Positions 8,902 through 18,468 of a stretch of 64,000 nucleotides of DNA are shown here, piece after piece (the stretch's first letter is position 1; each line of letters begins with the position of its first letter). Both the position numbers and the translations under genes were made by a program. The stretch covers positions 43,955 through 107,954 of the forward strand of contig DFNX01000014.1 in assembly GCA_002376235.1 (NCBI GenBank), written 5' to 3'. Source of the DNA: Neorhizobium sp. UBA3556 (lineage in GTDB: Bacteria; Pseudomonadota; Alphaproteobacteria; Rhizobiales; Rhizobiaceae). The notes under the pieces are model-generated. The model saw only the letters and a list, made by a program, of their open reading frames with translations. It was not told the origin of the DNA and searched no databases.

Positions 8902-9396
8902 ATGGCCGCACTCTCCCAAGCCGTCAATTCGCTCTTCCTGAAGGAGTTCGTCAGCGCATTCTGCCTGGCGTTCAAATATCTCTTCTTCCGGCAGAAGGCG
9001 ACGATCAACTATCCGTTTGAGAAGGGGCCTGTCTCTCCGCGCTTCCGCGGCGAGCATGCGCTGCGCCGTTATCCGAACGGGGAGGAGCGCTGCATTGCCT
9101 GCAAGCTGTGCGAAGCCATCTGTCCCGCTCAGGCGATTACCATCGAAGCAGGTCCGCGCCGCAATGACGGCACCCGCCGCACGGTGCGCTACGACATCGA
9201 CATGGTGAAATGCATCTATTGCGGCTTCTGCCAGGAGGCCTGCCCGGTCGATGCGATCGTCGAGGGTCCGAATTTCGAGTTTTCGACGGAAACCCGCGAA
9301 GAGCTGTATTTCGACAAGGCCAAGCTTCTGGAAAACGGCGATCGCTGGGAGCGGGAGATCGCCCGCAATATCGCGATGGACGCACCTTACCGTTAA
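8902..9396 (+). CDS. nuoI: NADH-quinone oxidoreductase subunit I
   Basis: TYKY-type ferredoxin subunit that links the peripheral arm to NuoB. Two [4Fe-4S] motifs are complete: C64-C67-C70-C74 (CIACKLCEAIC) and C104-C107-C110-C114 (CIYCGFCQEAC), holding clusters N6a and N6b. The 164-residue protein begins with an amphipathic helix (about 8-30) that lies on the membrane. It is followed by an unusually long, hairpin-rich 122-base gap. Confidence 0.97.
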   Translation: MAALSQAVNSLFLKEFVSAFCLAFKYLFFRQKATINYPFEKGPVSPRFRGEHALRRYPNGEERCIACKLCEAICPAQAITIEAGPRRNDGTRRTVRYDIDMVKCIYCGFCQEACPVDAIVEGPNFEFSTETREELYFDKAKLLENGDRWEREIARNIAMDAPYR

Positions 9397-9406
9397 GGCT
9401 GTGTCT

Positions 9407-9489
9407 GCCGGCGGCTTCGTCGCCGGCGAAATGAGGTAAGTGCCGATGTCAAAGAGGCATCGGTCGGACGGGGCGGGCGCTAAGGCCCG
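9407..9489 (+). other. Three consecutive hairpins in the nuoI-nuoJ spacer
   Basis: Three perfect inverted repeats follow each other: GCCGGCG/CGCCGGC (9407-9413 with 9421-9427), CCGATG/CATCGG (9443-9448 with 9458-9463) and CGGGC/GCCCG (9474-9478 with 9485-9489). None is followed by a T-run, so they are not classical terminators. They could mark an mRNA processing or stability boundary between the soluble and membrane halves of the operon. Confidence 0.5.
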
Positions 9490-9518
9490 ATCTCGACGAG
9501 GGACGAGAAGGCACGACG

Positions 9519-10133
9519 ATGGGTCTGCACGCACTATTCTTTTATCTGTTCGCGTTCGTCGCCGTGGCGTCGGCGTTCATGGTCATTTCGGCCAAGAACC
9601 CGGTCCATTCGGTTCTGTTCCTGATCGTGGTCTTCTTCAACGCGGCAGGCCTTTTCCTGCTGACGGGGGCGGAATTCATCGCGATGATCCTGCTGGTCGT
9701 TTATATCGGCGCGGTCGCGGTTCTCTTCCTTTTCGTCGTCATGATGCTCGATGTCGATTTCGCCGAATTGAAGTCCGGTGTGCTGCAATATGCGCCGATC
9801 GGCATGCTGGTCGGCCTCATCGTTGCCGCCGAACTGATCCTCGTCGTCGGCTCCAGCGTACTTTCGCCGGAAGCGGCATCGTCGATCACCATGCCGATCC
9901 CTGATCCGGCGGTCCGATCCAACACGGCCGCCCTCGGCGACGTGCTCTACACCCACTATGTCTATTATTTCCAGATTGCCGGCCTGGTGCTTCTTGTCGC
10001 AATGATCGGCGCAATCGTGCTGACGCTGCGCCACCGCCAGAACATCAAGCGTCAGGATATTTCACGCCAGGTCGCCCGCACGCCGGAAACCGCCATCGAG
10101 GTGGTCAAGGTCAAGCCGGGCCAGGGCCTCTGA
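9519..10133 (+). CDS. nuoJ: NADH-quinone oxidoreductase subunit J
   Basis: Membrane subunit of complex I (ND6 family). The 204-residue protein has about five transmembrane helices. Helix 3 contains the conserved VYIGAVAVLFLFVVMML region, in which a pi-bulge helps couple quinone reduction to proton pumping in known structures. The C-terminal ~45 residues are polar and basic, as is common in alphaproteobacteria. ATG 9519 follows GAGAAGG. A 25-base gap leads to nuoK. Confidence 0.95.
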   Translation: MGLHALFFYLFAFVAVASAFMVISAKNPVHSVLFLIVVFFNAAGLFLLTGAEFIAMILLVVYIGAVAVLFLFVVMMLDVDFAELKSGVLQYAPIGMLVGLIVAAELILVVGSSVLSPEAASSITMPIPDPAVRSNTAALGDVLYTHYVYYFQIAGLVLLVAMIGAIVLTLRHRQNIKRQDISRQVARTPETAIEVVKVKPGQGL

Positions 10134-10158
10134 GAAAGCGGGAAAAAGGAACAGAAAC

Positions 10159-10467
10159 ATGGAAATCGGTCTTTCCCACTATCTCACGGTCAGCGCCATT
10201 CTCTTCACGCTCGGCGTTTTCGGCATCTTTCTGAACCGCAAGAACGTCATCGTCATCCTGATGTCGATCGAGCTCATCCTGCTTGCGGTCAATCTCAACA
10301 TGGTCGCCTTCTCGTCGTTCCTCAACGACATCGTCGGCCAGGTCTTTGCTTTGTTCATTCTGACCGTCGCGGCTGCGGAGGCTGCCATCGGTCTTGCAAT
10401 TCTTGTCGTCTTCTACCGCAACCGCGGCTCGATCGCCGTTGACGACGTCAATGTGATGAAGGGCTGA
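10159..10467 (+). CDS. nuoK: NADH-quinone oxidoreductase subunit K
   Basis: Small membrane subunit (ND4L family), 102 residues with three transmembrane helices. The conserved intramembrane glutamates lie in helices 2 and 3 (SIELILLAVN and AAEAAIGLA), where they form part of the proton-translocation path. ATG 10159 has GGAAAAAGGA upstream. Seven bases separate it from nuoL. Confidence 0.96.
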   Translation: MEIGLSHYLTVSAILFTLGVFGIFLNRKNVIVILMSIELILLAVNLNMVAFSSFLNDIVGQVFALFILTVAAAEAAIGLAILVVFYRNRGSIAVDDVNVMKG

Positions 10468-10474
10468 TCGGGTC

Positions 10475-12466
10475 ATGATCTACAAGCTTATCGTCTTCCT
10501 TCCTCTGGTCGGCTTCCTGATCGCAGGCCTTTTCGGTCGCCAGATCGGCGCCAAGGCCTCGGAATTCGTCACCTGCGGCCTGATGGCCGTGGTCGCGATC
10601 CTCTCCTGGGTCGTCTTCTTCCAGGTGGCTCTCGGTTCCCAGGAAACCATGAGCGTCGAAGTCCTGCGCTGGATCCAGTCCGGCAATATCGACGTCTTCT
10701 GGGCGCTGCGCATCGACACCTTGACTTCGGTCATGTTCGTCGTCGTCAACACGGTGTCCTTTCTCGTGCATGTCTATTCCGTCGGCTACATGCACACCGA
10801 CCCGCACCGTCCGCGCTTCTTCGCCTATCTGTCGCTCTTCACCTTCACGATGTTGATGCTCATCACGTCGGACAACCTGCTGCAGATGTTCTTCGGCTGG
10901 GAAGGCGTCGGTCTGGCATCCTATCTCCTGATCGGCTTCTGGTACGACCGTCCCTCGGCAAACTCTGCCGCGATGAAGGCCTTCATCGTCAACCGCGTCG
11001 GTGACTTCGGCTTCATGCTCGGCATTGCCGCCGTCTTCGTCATGTTCGGCTCGATCAATTTCGAAACGATCTTCGCCAATGCTGGCACCTATCTGCCGGC
11101 CGAAGGATCGCCGGAAGCCGCTCGCGTCGTTTTCGACGTCTTCGGCCTGACGCTGACCCGCGAAGGTGCGCTCACGGCCGCCTGCCTGCTGCTCTTCATG
11201 GGCGCTATGGGCAAGTCGGCGCAGTTCCTGCTGCACACCTGGCTGCCGGACGCCATGGAAGGCCCGACCCCGGTCTCGGCTCTCATTCATGCCGCAACCA
11301 TGGTGACCGCCGGCGTCTTCCTCGTCGCCCGCATGTCGCCGCTGTTCGAACTGTCGCCGGATGCGCTGACCGTTGTCACCATTATCGGTGCGATCACCGC
11401 CTTCTTCGCGGCAACCGTCGGCCTGGTGCAAAATGACATCAAGCGCGTCATCGCCTATTCGACCTGCTCGCAGCTAGGCTACATGTTCGTCGCACTCGGC
11501 ATCGGCGCTTATGGTGCTGCGATTTTCCACCTCTTCACCCACGCCTTCTTCAAGGCGCTTCTGTTCCTGTGCGCCGGCTCGGTTATCCATGCCGTCGACG
11601 GCGAACAGGACATGCGAAAGATGGGTGGTCTGAGAAAGCACATCCCGGTCACCTTCTGGATGATGACGATCGGCACGCTGGCGCTGACCGGCGTCGGCAT
11701 CCCGTTCACGCCGATCGGTTTTGCCGGCTTCTTCTCCAAGGACGTCATCATCGAGGCATCCTACGCCTCGCACTCGGCAGTCTCTGGTTTTGCCTTCACG
11801 CTTCTCGTCATCGCGGCGCTGTTCACCAGCTTCTATTCCTGGCGTCTGGCATTCCTCACCTTCTTCGGCAAGGAGCGGGCGAGCCACGAGGTCATGCATC
11901 ATGTGCATGAAAGCCCGAACGTCATGCTCATCCCGCTCTACGTTCTGGCGGTCGGCGCGGTTCTCGCCGGCGTGATCTTCAAGGGCATGTTCTACGGCGA
12001 CGCCTATGACACGTTCTGGAAGGGCGCGCTCTTCACCTCGGAGCACAACGAACTGCTGCACGAATTCCATCACGTGCCTTTCCTGGTCGTGCTGTCGCCC
12101 TTCATCGCCATGCTGATCGGCTTCTTCACGGCTTGGTATTTCTACATAAAGTCGCCGGAAACGCCGAAGAAACTCGCAGCGGCTCAGCCGGGCCTCTACA
12201 AGTTCCTGCTCAACAAGTGGTATTTCGACGAACTCTACGACTTCCTGTTCGTCCGTTCTTCCAAGGCGATTGGCCGCTTCTTCTGGCAGAAGGTCGATGT
12301 CGGCACGATCGACCACTTCGGACCGAACGGCGTTGCCGCCCGGGTCGTTGACACTGCCAACCGCGTCATTCGACTGCAGACCGGTTACCTCTATCACTAC
12401 GCCTTCACGATGCTGCTTGGCGTCGCTGCCCTGATTACCTGGATGATGCTCGGGAGTTCTGTCTGA
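10475..12466 (+). CDS. nuoL: NADH-quinone oxidoreductase subunit L
   Basis: The largest, distal antiporter-like subunit of the membrane arm (ND5 family), 663 residues. The core repeats hold the conserved GWEGVGLASYLLIGFWY segment and the proton-channel segment HTWLPDAMEGPTPVSALIHA. The C-terminus carries the long lateral helix and a final anchor helix. The last base of the TGA stop is the first base of the nuoM ATG (12466), indicating coupled translation. Confidence 0.96.
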   Translation: MIYKLIVFLPLVGFLIAGLFGRQIGAKASEFVTCGLMAVVAILSWVVFFQVALGSQETMSVEVLRWIQSGNIDVFWALRIDTLTSVMFVVVNTVSFLVHVYSVGYMHTDPHRPRFFAYLSLFTFTMLMLITSDNLLQMFFGWEGVGLASYLLIGFWYDRPSANSAAMKAFIVNRVGDFGFMLGIAAVFVMFGSINFETIFANAGTYLPAEGSPEAARVVFDVFGLTLTREGALTAACLLLFMGAMGKSAQFLLHTWLPDAMEGPTPVSALIHAATMVTAGVFLVARMSPLFELSPDALTVVTIIGAITAFFAATVGLVQNDIKRVIAYSTCSQLGYMFVALGIGAYGAAIFHLFTHAFFKALLFLCAGSVIHAVDGEQDMRKMGGLRKHIPVTFWMMTIGTLALTGVGIPFTPIGFAGFFSKDVIIEASYASHSAVSGFAFTLLVIAALFTSFYSWRLAFLTFFGKERASHEVMHHVHESPNVMLIPLYVLAVGAVLAGVIFKGMFYGDAYDTFWKGALFTSEHNELLHEFHHVPFLVVLSPFIAMLIGFFTAWYFYIKSPETPKKLAAAQPGLYKFLLNKWYFDELYDFLFVRSSKAIGRFFWQKVDVGTIDHFGPNGVAARVVDTANRVIRLQTGYLYHYAFTMLLGVAALITWMMLGSSV

Positions 12467-13977
12467 TGACCGATTGGCCTATTCTTTCCACGGTCACCTT
12501 CCTCCCGATGGTGGGCGTGCTGTTGCTGGTCTTCACCCGCGACGACACCGACGACGGTCGCCAGAACGTCATGATCATCTCGCTGATCACGACGATCATC
12601 ACCTTCCTCCTGTCGCTGGTCGTCTGGTACGGCTTTGACGGCACCAGCGCCGACTATCAGATGGTGGAGCAGTATTACTGGCTCGGCAAGGGCATCAGCT
12701 ATCATATCGGCGTCGACGGCCTTTCCGTCATGTTCGTCGTGCTCGCCACCTTCCTCATGCCCTTCGGCGTGTTGACCAGCTGGAAGGCGATCACGCTGCA
12801 TGCGCGTGAATACATGATTGCCTTCCTGATCCTGGAAGTGCTGATCGTCGGCGTCTTCGTGTCGATGGACCTCGTGCTCTTCTATGTCTTCTTCGAAGCG
12901 AGCTTGATCCCGATGTTCCTCATCATCGGCGTCTGGGGCGGCCCGCGCCGCATTTACGCGTCGATGAAGTTCTTCCTCTATACGCTGGCCGGTTCTGTCT
13001 TCATGCTGGTCGGCATTCTGGTTATGTATGCTGAAGTCGGCACCACCTCCATTCCGGTCCTGCTCGCTTACAAATTCTCGCCGGAAATGCAGTATTGGCT
13101 GTTCCTCGCCTTCTTCCTGTCCTTTGCCGTCAAGGTGCCGATGTGGCCGTTCCACACCTGGCTTCCGGATGCGCACGTCGAAGCCCCGACAGCAGGCTCG
13201 GTCGACCTTGCAGCTCTGCTCCTGAAGTTCGGTGGCTACGGCTTCCTGCGCTTCTCGCTGCCGATGTTTCCGCTGGCATCCGACTATTTCACGCCGATGA
13301 TCCTGACGCTCTCGGTCATCGCCATCATCTACGCATCGCTCGTCGCTCTTATGCAGACCGATATCAAGAAGATGATCGCCTATTCCTCCGTCGCTCACAT
13401 GGGCTACGTGACGATGGCAATCTTCGCGGTCAACCAGCAGGGCCTGCACGGCGCGATCTTCCAGATGCTGTCGCACGGCGTTATCTCCGGCGCTCTCTTC
13501 CTCTGCGTCGGTATCGTCTACGAGCGCACCCATACGCGTAACATTGGCGATTACGGCGGCCTCGTGCATCGCATGCCGAAATACGCTTTGGCCTTCCTGA
13601 TCTTCACCATGGCCAATGTCGGCCTGCCGGGCACCTCCGCCTTCGTCGGCGAATTCCTGGCGACGGTCGGCGTCTTCCGTGTCAGTGTCTGGACGGCCTT
13701 CTTCGCCACGACAGGTGTCGTTCTTTCCGCCGCGTACATGCTGTGGCTCTACCGCCGCATGATCTTCGGTCAGGCGAAGTCGCCGCTGATGCAGGGCCTT
13801 GTGGACATTTCCTTCCGCGAGCATTGCATCGTCTGGCCGCTGATCGTTGTGACCATCTTCTTCGGCATCTATCCTGCGCCGGTCTTCGATGCCTCCGCAG
13901 CCACTGTCGATAGAATCGTAACCAATTACCATGCGGCCATCCAGGCCGTGGCGACCGCTGCTCAGGCTGCGAATTGA
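12466..13977 (+). CDS. nuoM: NADH-quinone oxidoreductase subunit M
   Basis: Antiporter-like membrane subunit (ND4 family), 503 residues with about 14 helices. The channel motif FHTWLPDAHVEAPTAGSV and the Glu-containing helix FFEASLIPMFLIIG match the family. It overlaps nuoL by one base. The gap to nuoN is 19 bases. Confidence 0.96.
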   Translation: MTDWPILSTVTFLPMVGVLLLVFTRDDTDDGRQNVMIISLITTIITFLLSLVVWYGFDGTSADYQMVEQYYWLGKGISYHIGVDGLSVMFVVLATFLMPFGVLTSWKAITLHAREYMIAFLILEVLIVGVFVSMDLVLFYVFFEASLIPMFLIIGVWGGPRRIYASMKFFLYTLAGSVFMLVGILVMYAEVGTTSIPVLLAYKFSPEMQYWLFLAFFLSFAVKVPMWPFHTWLPDAHVEAPTAGSVDLAALLLKFGGYGFLRFSLPMFPLASDYFTPMILTLSVIAIIYASLVALMQTDIKKMIAYSSVAHMGYVTMAIFAVNQQGLHGAIFQMLSHGVISGALFLCVGIVYERTHTRNIGDYGGLVHRMPKYALAFLIFTMANVGLPGTSAFVGEFLATVGVFRVSVWTAFFATTGVVLSAAYMLWLYRRMIFGQAKSPLMQGLVDISFREHCIVWPLIVVTIFFGIYPAPVFDASAATVDRIVTNYHAAIQAVATAAQAAN

Positions 13978-13996
13978 TGACGGGACAGATAAGACT

Positions 13997-15439
13997 ATGA
14001 CTCCTGAACTCCTCTCTCAAAGTCTGCAGTTTGCCCTGCCTGAAGTCATCCTGGCGGTTGGCGCGCTCGTGCTTCTCATGATGGGTGTCTTCATCGGCGA
14101 AAAGTCGAGCCAGCTCATTTCCGGGCTGTCCATCGCGCTTCTCGCCGTGGTCGGCCTGCTGATCACGGTCTCGACCGGAAATGGCGAAGCTTTCGGCGGT
14201 GCCTTCATCGTCGATCCCTTCGCGCGCTTCATGAAGGTCGCGGCAATCGCCGGCTCGATCTTCGCGCTCGCCATGTCTGCCGTTCAGGGCAAGGCCATGC
14301 AGCTCGACAAGATCGAGTATCCGGTCCTGTTGGTCATCTCGACGCTCGGCATGCTGCTTCTGATTTCGGCAAATGACCTGATCGCCTTCTATCTCGGCCT
14401 CGAGCTGATGTCGCTGGCGCTCTATGTCGTTGCCGCCTTCAACCGCGACAGCCTGCGTTCGACGGAAGCTGGCCTGAAATATTTCGTCCTCGGCGCGCTG
14501 TCTTCCGGCATGCTGCTTTACGGCATGTCGCTGGTCTACGGCTTCACCGGCAATACCGGCTTCCAGGAAATCGCCACCGTCCTGTCCTCGGAAACCCGTG
14601 GCCTCGGTCTCGTTTTCGGCATGGTCTTCATGCTTGCCGGCGCCTGCTTCAAGATCTCCGCCGTTCCCTTCCACATGTGGACGCCGGACGTTTACGAGGG
14701 TGCACCGACCCCGGTCACGGCATTCTTTGCCGCTGGCCCGAAGATTGCCGCCATGGCGATCCTGATCCGTCTCACTTCGGAAACCTTCCTGCCGCTGATC
14801 AGCGACTGGCGCCAGATCATCGTTTTCGTGGCAATCGCTTCCATGGCGCTCGGCTCTTTCGCCGCCGTCGGCCAGAAGAACATCAAGCGCCTGATGGCCT
14901 ATTCCTCCATCGGTCATATGGGCTTTGCGCTTGTCGGTCTTTCGGCGGGCAGTGAAAGCGGCGTCTCCGGTGTCGCCCTCTACATGCTCATCTACATGAT
15001 GATGTCCTTCGGCACCTTCGCCTGCATCATGTCGATGCGCCGTCCGGATGGCACCTATGTCGAGGAGATCGACGAGCTTGCCGGCCTCTTTGCCAGGAAG
15101 CCGTTCATGGCAGTGGTGCTGACCGCGCAGATGTTCTCCATGGCAGGCATTCCGCCGCTCGCAGGCTTCTTCGCCAAGTATTACGTCTTCCTGGCAGCCG
15201 TCGAAGCAGGTCTCTTCACGCTCGCCGTTGTCGGCTTCCTGATGTCGGTCGTTGCAGCCTACTATTATCTGCGCATCGTCAAGCTGATGTGGTTTGATGA
15301 GCCTAAGGGCGAGTTTGAACGCACCCCCGGCGAACTGCGCTTCATCTTCGGCATTTCCGGCCTGCTGATTACCACCTACATCCTCTATGGCGGCCCGATC
15401 GGCTCTGCGGCAGATGCTGCAGCACGGTCCTTCTTCTAA
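13997..15439 (+). CDS. nuoN: NADH-quinone oxidoreductase subunit N
   Basis: Antiporter-like membrane subunit (ND2 family), 480 residues. The conserved segments FYLGLELMSLALYVVAAF and FHMWTPDVYEGAPTPVTAFF are present. I chose ATG 13997; the frame is open further upstream but only inside the nuoM 3' end. It is the last structural gene of complex I here and is followed after only two bases by birA, so transcription very probably continues. Confidence 0.96.
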   Translation: MTPELLSQSLQFALPEVILAVGALVLLMMGVFIGEKSSQLISGLSIALLAVVGLLITVSTGNGEAFGGAFIVDPFARFMKVAAIAGSIFALAMSAVQGKAMQLDKIEYPVLLVISTLGMLLLISANDLIAFYLGLELMSLALYVVAAFNRDSLRSTEAGLKYFVLGALSSGMLLYGMSLVYGFTGNTGFQEIATVLSSETRGLGLVFGMVFMLAGACFKISAVPFHMWTPDVYEGAPTPVTAFFAAGPKIAAMAILIRLTSETFLPLISDWRQIIVFVAIASMALGSFAAVGQKNIKRLMAYSSIGHMGFALVGLSAGSESGVSGVALYMLIYMMMSFGTFACIMSMRRPDGTYVEEIDELAGLFARKPFMAVVLTAQMFSMAGIPPLAGFFAKYYVFLAAVEAGLFTLAVVGFLMSVVAAYYYLRIVKLMWFDEPKGEFERTPGELRFIFGISGLLITTYILYGGPIGSAADAAARSFF

Positions 15440-15441
15440 GG

Positions 15442-16212
15442 ATGGCGGGAGAGAAGAGTCGCTTCTCGCTCGAAGCTTTCCGTCATGTCGCCTTTGACGA
15501 CATAGGGTCCACCAATAGCGAATGTCTCGCCCGCGCACGCGCGGGCGATCCCGGTTTGTTGTGGGTGACTGCCGCCCGCCAGACCGAAGGACGTGGCCGC
15601 CGCGGTCGCGCCTGGACCTCGGAGCCCGGCAATCTCTACGCCTCGCTGCTGCTGATCGATCCGGCTCCGATGGAACGTGTCGCCTCTCTGCCGCTGGCCA
15701 TCGCTGTTGCTGTTCATGATGCCGTCAAGGCGGTCCTGCCGCCAGGTGATGCCGCCCTGCAGGTAAAGTGGCCGAACGACATCCTGATCAATCGTGCCAA
15801 GACCTGCGGCATCCTGCTTGAGGGCGAACCGCTCTCCGGCGGCAAACGGGCATTGGTCATCGGTATCGGCATCAATATTCGCCATATGCCGGACAGCGCA
15901 CCCTATGGTGTGACCCGTCTTGCCGATCACGGTGCGGCGATTTCGCCGGATGAACTTTTCGCCCATCTTTATCAGTCCATGGCTTTGGCGCTCGATTTGT
16001 GGGATGAGGGAAGGGGTACGGTCGAGATCGTGCGCCGCTGGCGGGAGGTTGCCTGCGGCATCGGTGAACGCATTACCGTCAATCTTCCCGACCGGTCTCT
16101 GGAAGGTAGATTTGCGGGAATCGACGACAGCGGTCTGCTGTTACTCGACATGGGGGGTGGACAAGTCCTGCCGATCGCGGCAGGTGATGTATTCTTTATG
16201 AAAACGGAATAA
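15442..16212 (+). CDS. birA: Biotin--[acetyl-CoA-carboxylase] ligase
   Basis: Activates biotin with ATP and attaches it to the lysine of biotin-carrier proteins such as AccB. The 256-residue protein has the biotinyl-AMP loop GRGRRGR (50-56) and KWPNDIL near residue 112. It lacks the N-terminal helix-turn-helix of the E. coli enzyme, so it is a mono-functional ligase and not a repressor. It lies two bases behind nuoN and eight before rnj, an arrangement common in rhizobia, and is probably read from the nuo promoter at least in part. Confidence 0.94.
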   Translation: MAGEKSRFSLEAFRHVAFDDIGSTNSECLARARAGDPGLLWVTAARQTEGRGRRGRAWTSEPGNLYASLLLIDPAPMERVASLPLAIAVAVHDAVKAVLPPGDAALQVKWPNDILINRAKTCGILLEGEPLSGGKRALVIGIGINIRHMPDSAPYGVTRLADHGAAISPDELFAHLYQSMALALDLWDEGRGTVEIVRRWREVACGIGERITVNLPDRSLEGRFAGIDDSGLLLLDMGGGQVLPIAAGDVFFMKTE

Positions 16213-16220
16213 GAAGAAGA

Positions 16221-17891
16221 ATGGCTAAGCAAGACGAACTGGTGTTTCTGCCGCTGGGCGGCGTGGGCGAGATCGGCATGAACCTCGCTCTCTATGGCTA
16301 TGGGCCGGCAGAGAAGCGCCAGTGGATCATGGTCGATGCGGGTGTAACCTTCCCGGGTCCCGACCTTCCGGGCGTCGATCTCGTTCTTCCCGATATCCGC
16401 TTCCTCGCCAAGCAGCGCAACAATCTCAAGGGCATTATCATCACTCATGCCCATGAAGACCATTACGGCGCGCTGAACGATCTGTGGCCGGGCCTCAACG
16501 TTCCCGTCTACGCCTCGCCCTTTACCGCCGGCATGCTGGAAGCCAAGCGCAAATATGAAGGCGACCGCGCCGAAATCCCGATCACCATCTTTAAGGCCGG
16601 CGATCGTATCAATGTCGGCCCGTTCGAGATCGAAGCCGTCGGCGTCAACCATTCCATCCCCGAGCCGATGTCGCTGGTCATCCGCACGCCGCTCGGCAAT
16701 GTCGTCCATACCGGTGACTGGAAGATCGACGCCAAGCCGACGCTCGGCCCACTCACTGATGAGCAGCGTTTCCGCGCCATCGGTGACGAGGGCGTTCTTG
16801 CCCTGATGTGCGACAGCACCAATGCCCTGCGCGACGGCGTGTCGCCGTCAGAAGAAGAAGTCTCCGCCGGCCTGCAGAAGGTCATCGAAGAGGCTGAGGG
16901 CAGGGTGGCCGTTACCACCTTCTCGTCCAATGTCGGCCGTATCCGCTCGATCGCGGAAGCTGCAAATGCAGCGGGCCGTGAAGTCCTGCTGCTTGGCTCG
17001 TCGCTGAAGCGCGTCGTCAACGTCGCCCACGACATCGGCATCATGGAAGGGCTGAAACCCTTCATCGCCGAGGACGAATACGGCTATATCCCGCGCGACA
17101 AGGTGGTGGTCATCCTCACCGGCAGCCAGGGTGAATCGCGTGCGGCGCTGGCAAAAATTTCCCGCGACGAGATGCGCCATGTGGCGCTCACCAAGGGCGA
17201 TACGGTCGTCTTCTCGTCTCGCACCATTCCGGGCAATGAAAAGCCGATCATCGAGATCAAGAACGCGCTGATCGAACAGGGCATCAAGATCGTCACCGAT
17301 TCTGATGCGCTGGTCCACGTTTCCGGCCACCCGCGCCGCAACGAACTCCTGAAAATGTATGAGTGGACCCGTCCGCAGATCCTCGTACCCGTCCACGGCG
17401 AGGCAGCCCACCTGACTGCCCAGGCCGAGCTCGGTGCATCCGCTGGTATTGCGACAATCCCGCGCGTCCGCAACGGCAATATCCTGCGCCTGGCTCCCGG
17501 TCCGGCGGAAGTCATCGACGACGCCCCCTTCGGCCGCATATTCAAGGATGGCAAACTGATCGGCGACATGGACGAGATGGGCATCAGCGATCGCCGCAAG
17601 CTCTCTTTCGTCGGCCATGTCTCGGTCAACATCCTGCTCGACCAGCGCTACGAATTCCTCGCCGATCCCGACCTCGTCTCCTACGGCCTTCCGGAATTCG
17701 ATGATGAGGGCGAGGACATGGATGACGGCCTTTATGACGCAGTTCTCGGCGCCGTCGAAAGCATTCCTCGCGCGCGCCGCAAGGATTTGGATACGGTGCG
17801 GGAATCGGTGCGCCGCGCCGTCCGCTCCGCCGCCAATATCGCCTGGGGCAAAAAGCCGGTGGTCACGGTGTTCGTGACAAGGGTTCAGTAG
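16221..17891 (+). CDS. rnj: Ribonuclease J
   Basis: Metallo-beta-lactamase/beta-CASP ribonuclease (556 residues) with 5'-3' exo- and endonuclease activity in known members; in rhizobia it takes part in rRNA and mRNA processing. The zinc-binding motif HAHEDH is at 76-81, the later ligands lie in HTGDW and CDSTN, and the beta-CASP part ends in the VSGHPRRNELLKMYEW region. Eight bases behind birA. The stop codon lies within the first copy of a 12-base direct repeat (17889-17900 and 17991-18002). Confidence 0.95.
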   Translation: MAKQDELVFLPLGGVGEIGMNLALYGYGPAEKRQWIMVDAGVTFPGPDLPGVDLVLPDIRFLAKQRNNLKGIIITHAHEDHYGALNDLWPGLNVPVYASPFTAGMLEAKRKYEGDRAEIPITIFKAGDRINVGPFEIEAVGVNHSIPEPMSLVIRTPLGNVVHTGDWKIDAKPTLGPLTDEQRFRAIGDEGVLALMCDSTNALRDGVSPSEEEVSAGLQKVIEEAEGRVAVTTFSSNVGRIRSIAEAANAAGREVLLLGSSLKRVVNVAHDIGIMEGLKPFIAEDEYGYIPRDKVVVILTGSQGESRAALAKISRDEMRHVALTKGDTVVFSSRTIPGNEKPIIEIKNALIEQGIKIVTDSDALVHVSGHPRRNELLKMYEWTRPQILVPVHGEAAHLTAQAELGASAGIATIPRVRNGNILRLAPGPAEVIDDAPFGRIFKDGKLIGDMDEMGISDRRKLSFVGHVSVNILLDQRYEFLADPDLVSYGLPEFDDEGEDMDDGLYDAVLGAVESIPRARRKDLDTVRESVRRAVRSAANIAWGKKPVVTVFVTRVQ

Positions 17892-18002
17892 GGAGCCTGC
17901 CTTTCCACCTGGAGTGTAGCGAACTGCACTCCAGCTCTCTGCGTAGAGGGATGTCGGGGCAGTTGCGGTCGGCTCTCCGGGGCGCGTGTATAGGGAGCCT
18001 GC
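17889..18002. repeat. 12-base direct repeat pair with an internal hairpin
   Basis: TAGGGAGCCTGC occurs at 17889-17900, where its TAG is the rnj stop, and again at 17991-18002. Between the copies is a perfect inverted repeat CTGGAGTG/CACTCCAG (17909-17916 with 17927-17934). There is no T-run, so it is not a typical terminator. The rest of 17892-18174 holds no gene that I can support. Confidence 0.5.
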
Positions 18003-18174
18003 AGCGCAGAGGTGTACAGCGATTTTGCGCTACAGACATGCGATAAAACAAAGACCTGAAATGTCACGAGAAAATCTGCAGGATCGTGATATGCTTTAGC
18101 GCTTTACTCGATCATAGTGGAGCTTAGGCAGACGTTCTTTGCCCCCGTCAACTTCCAGGGATGAGATGGCCACG

Positions 18175-18468
18175 ATGAGAAAAACGTTAATTTCATTGGC
18201 CTTTGCAACGCTCACCGCGTGCAGTGCTACTGCCGATCCCGAATTGGTCGCGCGCGACTACGGATACGACATCGAGCCAATCTCGGGTAGCATCACATAC
18301 GGCGGTCAACCTAGAAGCCGTCTTACCAAAGCGCCCGTCGGCAGCAGCTTCGATCACGAATTTTACGATAGTTTCGGTAACCAGGTTGTTGAACGCTACC
18401 GAATACAGCCAGATCGAAGCCTGAAAATCATCAGCCGTCAGATATTCAACCTGCCATCGGGCGATTGA
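18175..18468 (+). CDS. Small putative lipoprotein
   Basis: A 97-residue protein of unknown function. Residues 1-16 form a lipoprotein signal peptide (basic MRK, hydrophobic core, lipobox LTAC with C16), so the mature protein should be lipid-anchored in the envelope. The mature part is short and polar, with no domain I recognise. ATG 18175 fits the signal peptide best; ATG 18166 is an alternative. It stands alone between the otherwise conserved neighbours rnj and the epimerase gene, and its codon choice looks less GC-biased than theirs, so it may be a later arrival. Confidence 0.7.
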   Translation: MRKTLISLAFATLTACSATADPELVARDYGYDIEPISGSITYGGQPRSRLTKAPVGSSFDHEFYDSFGNQVVERYRIQPDRSLKIISRQIFNLPSGD

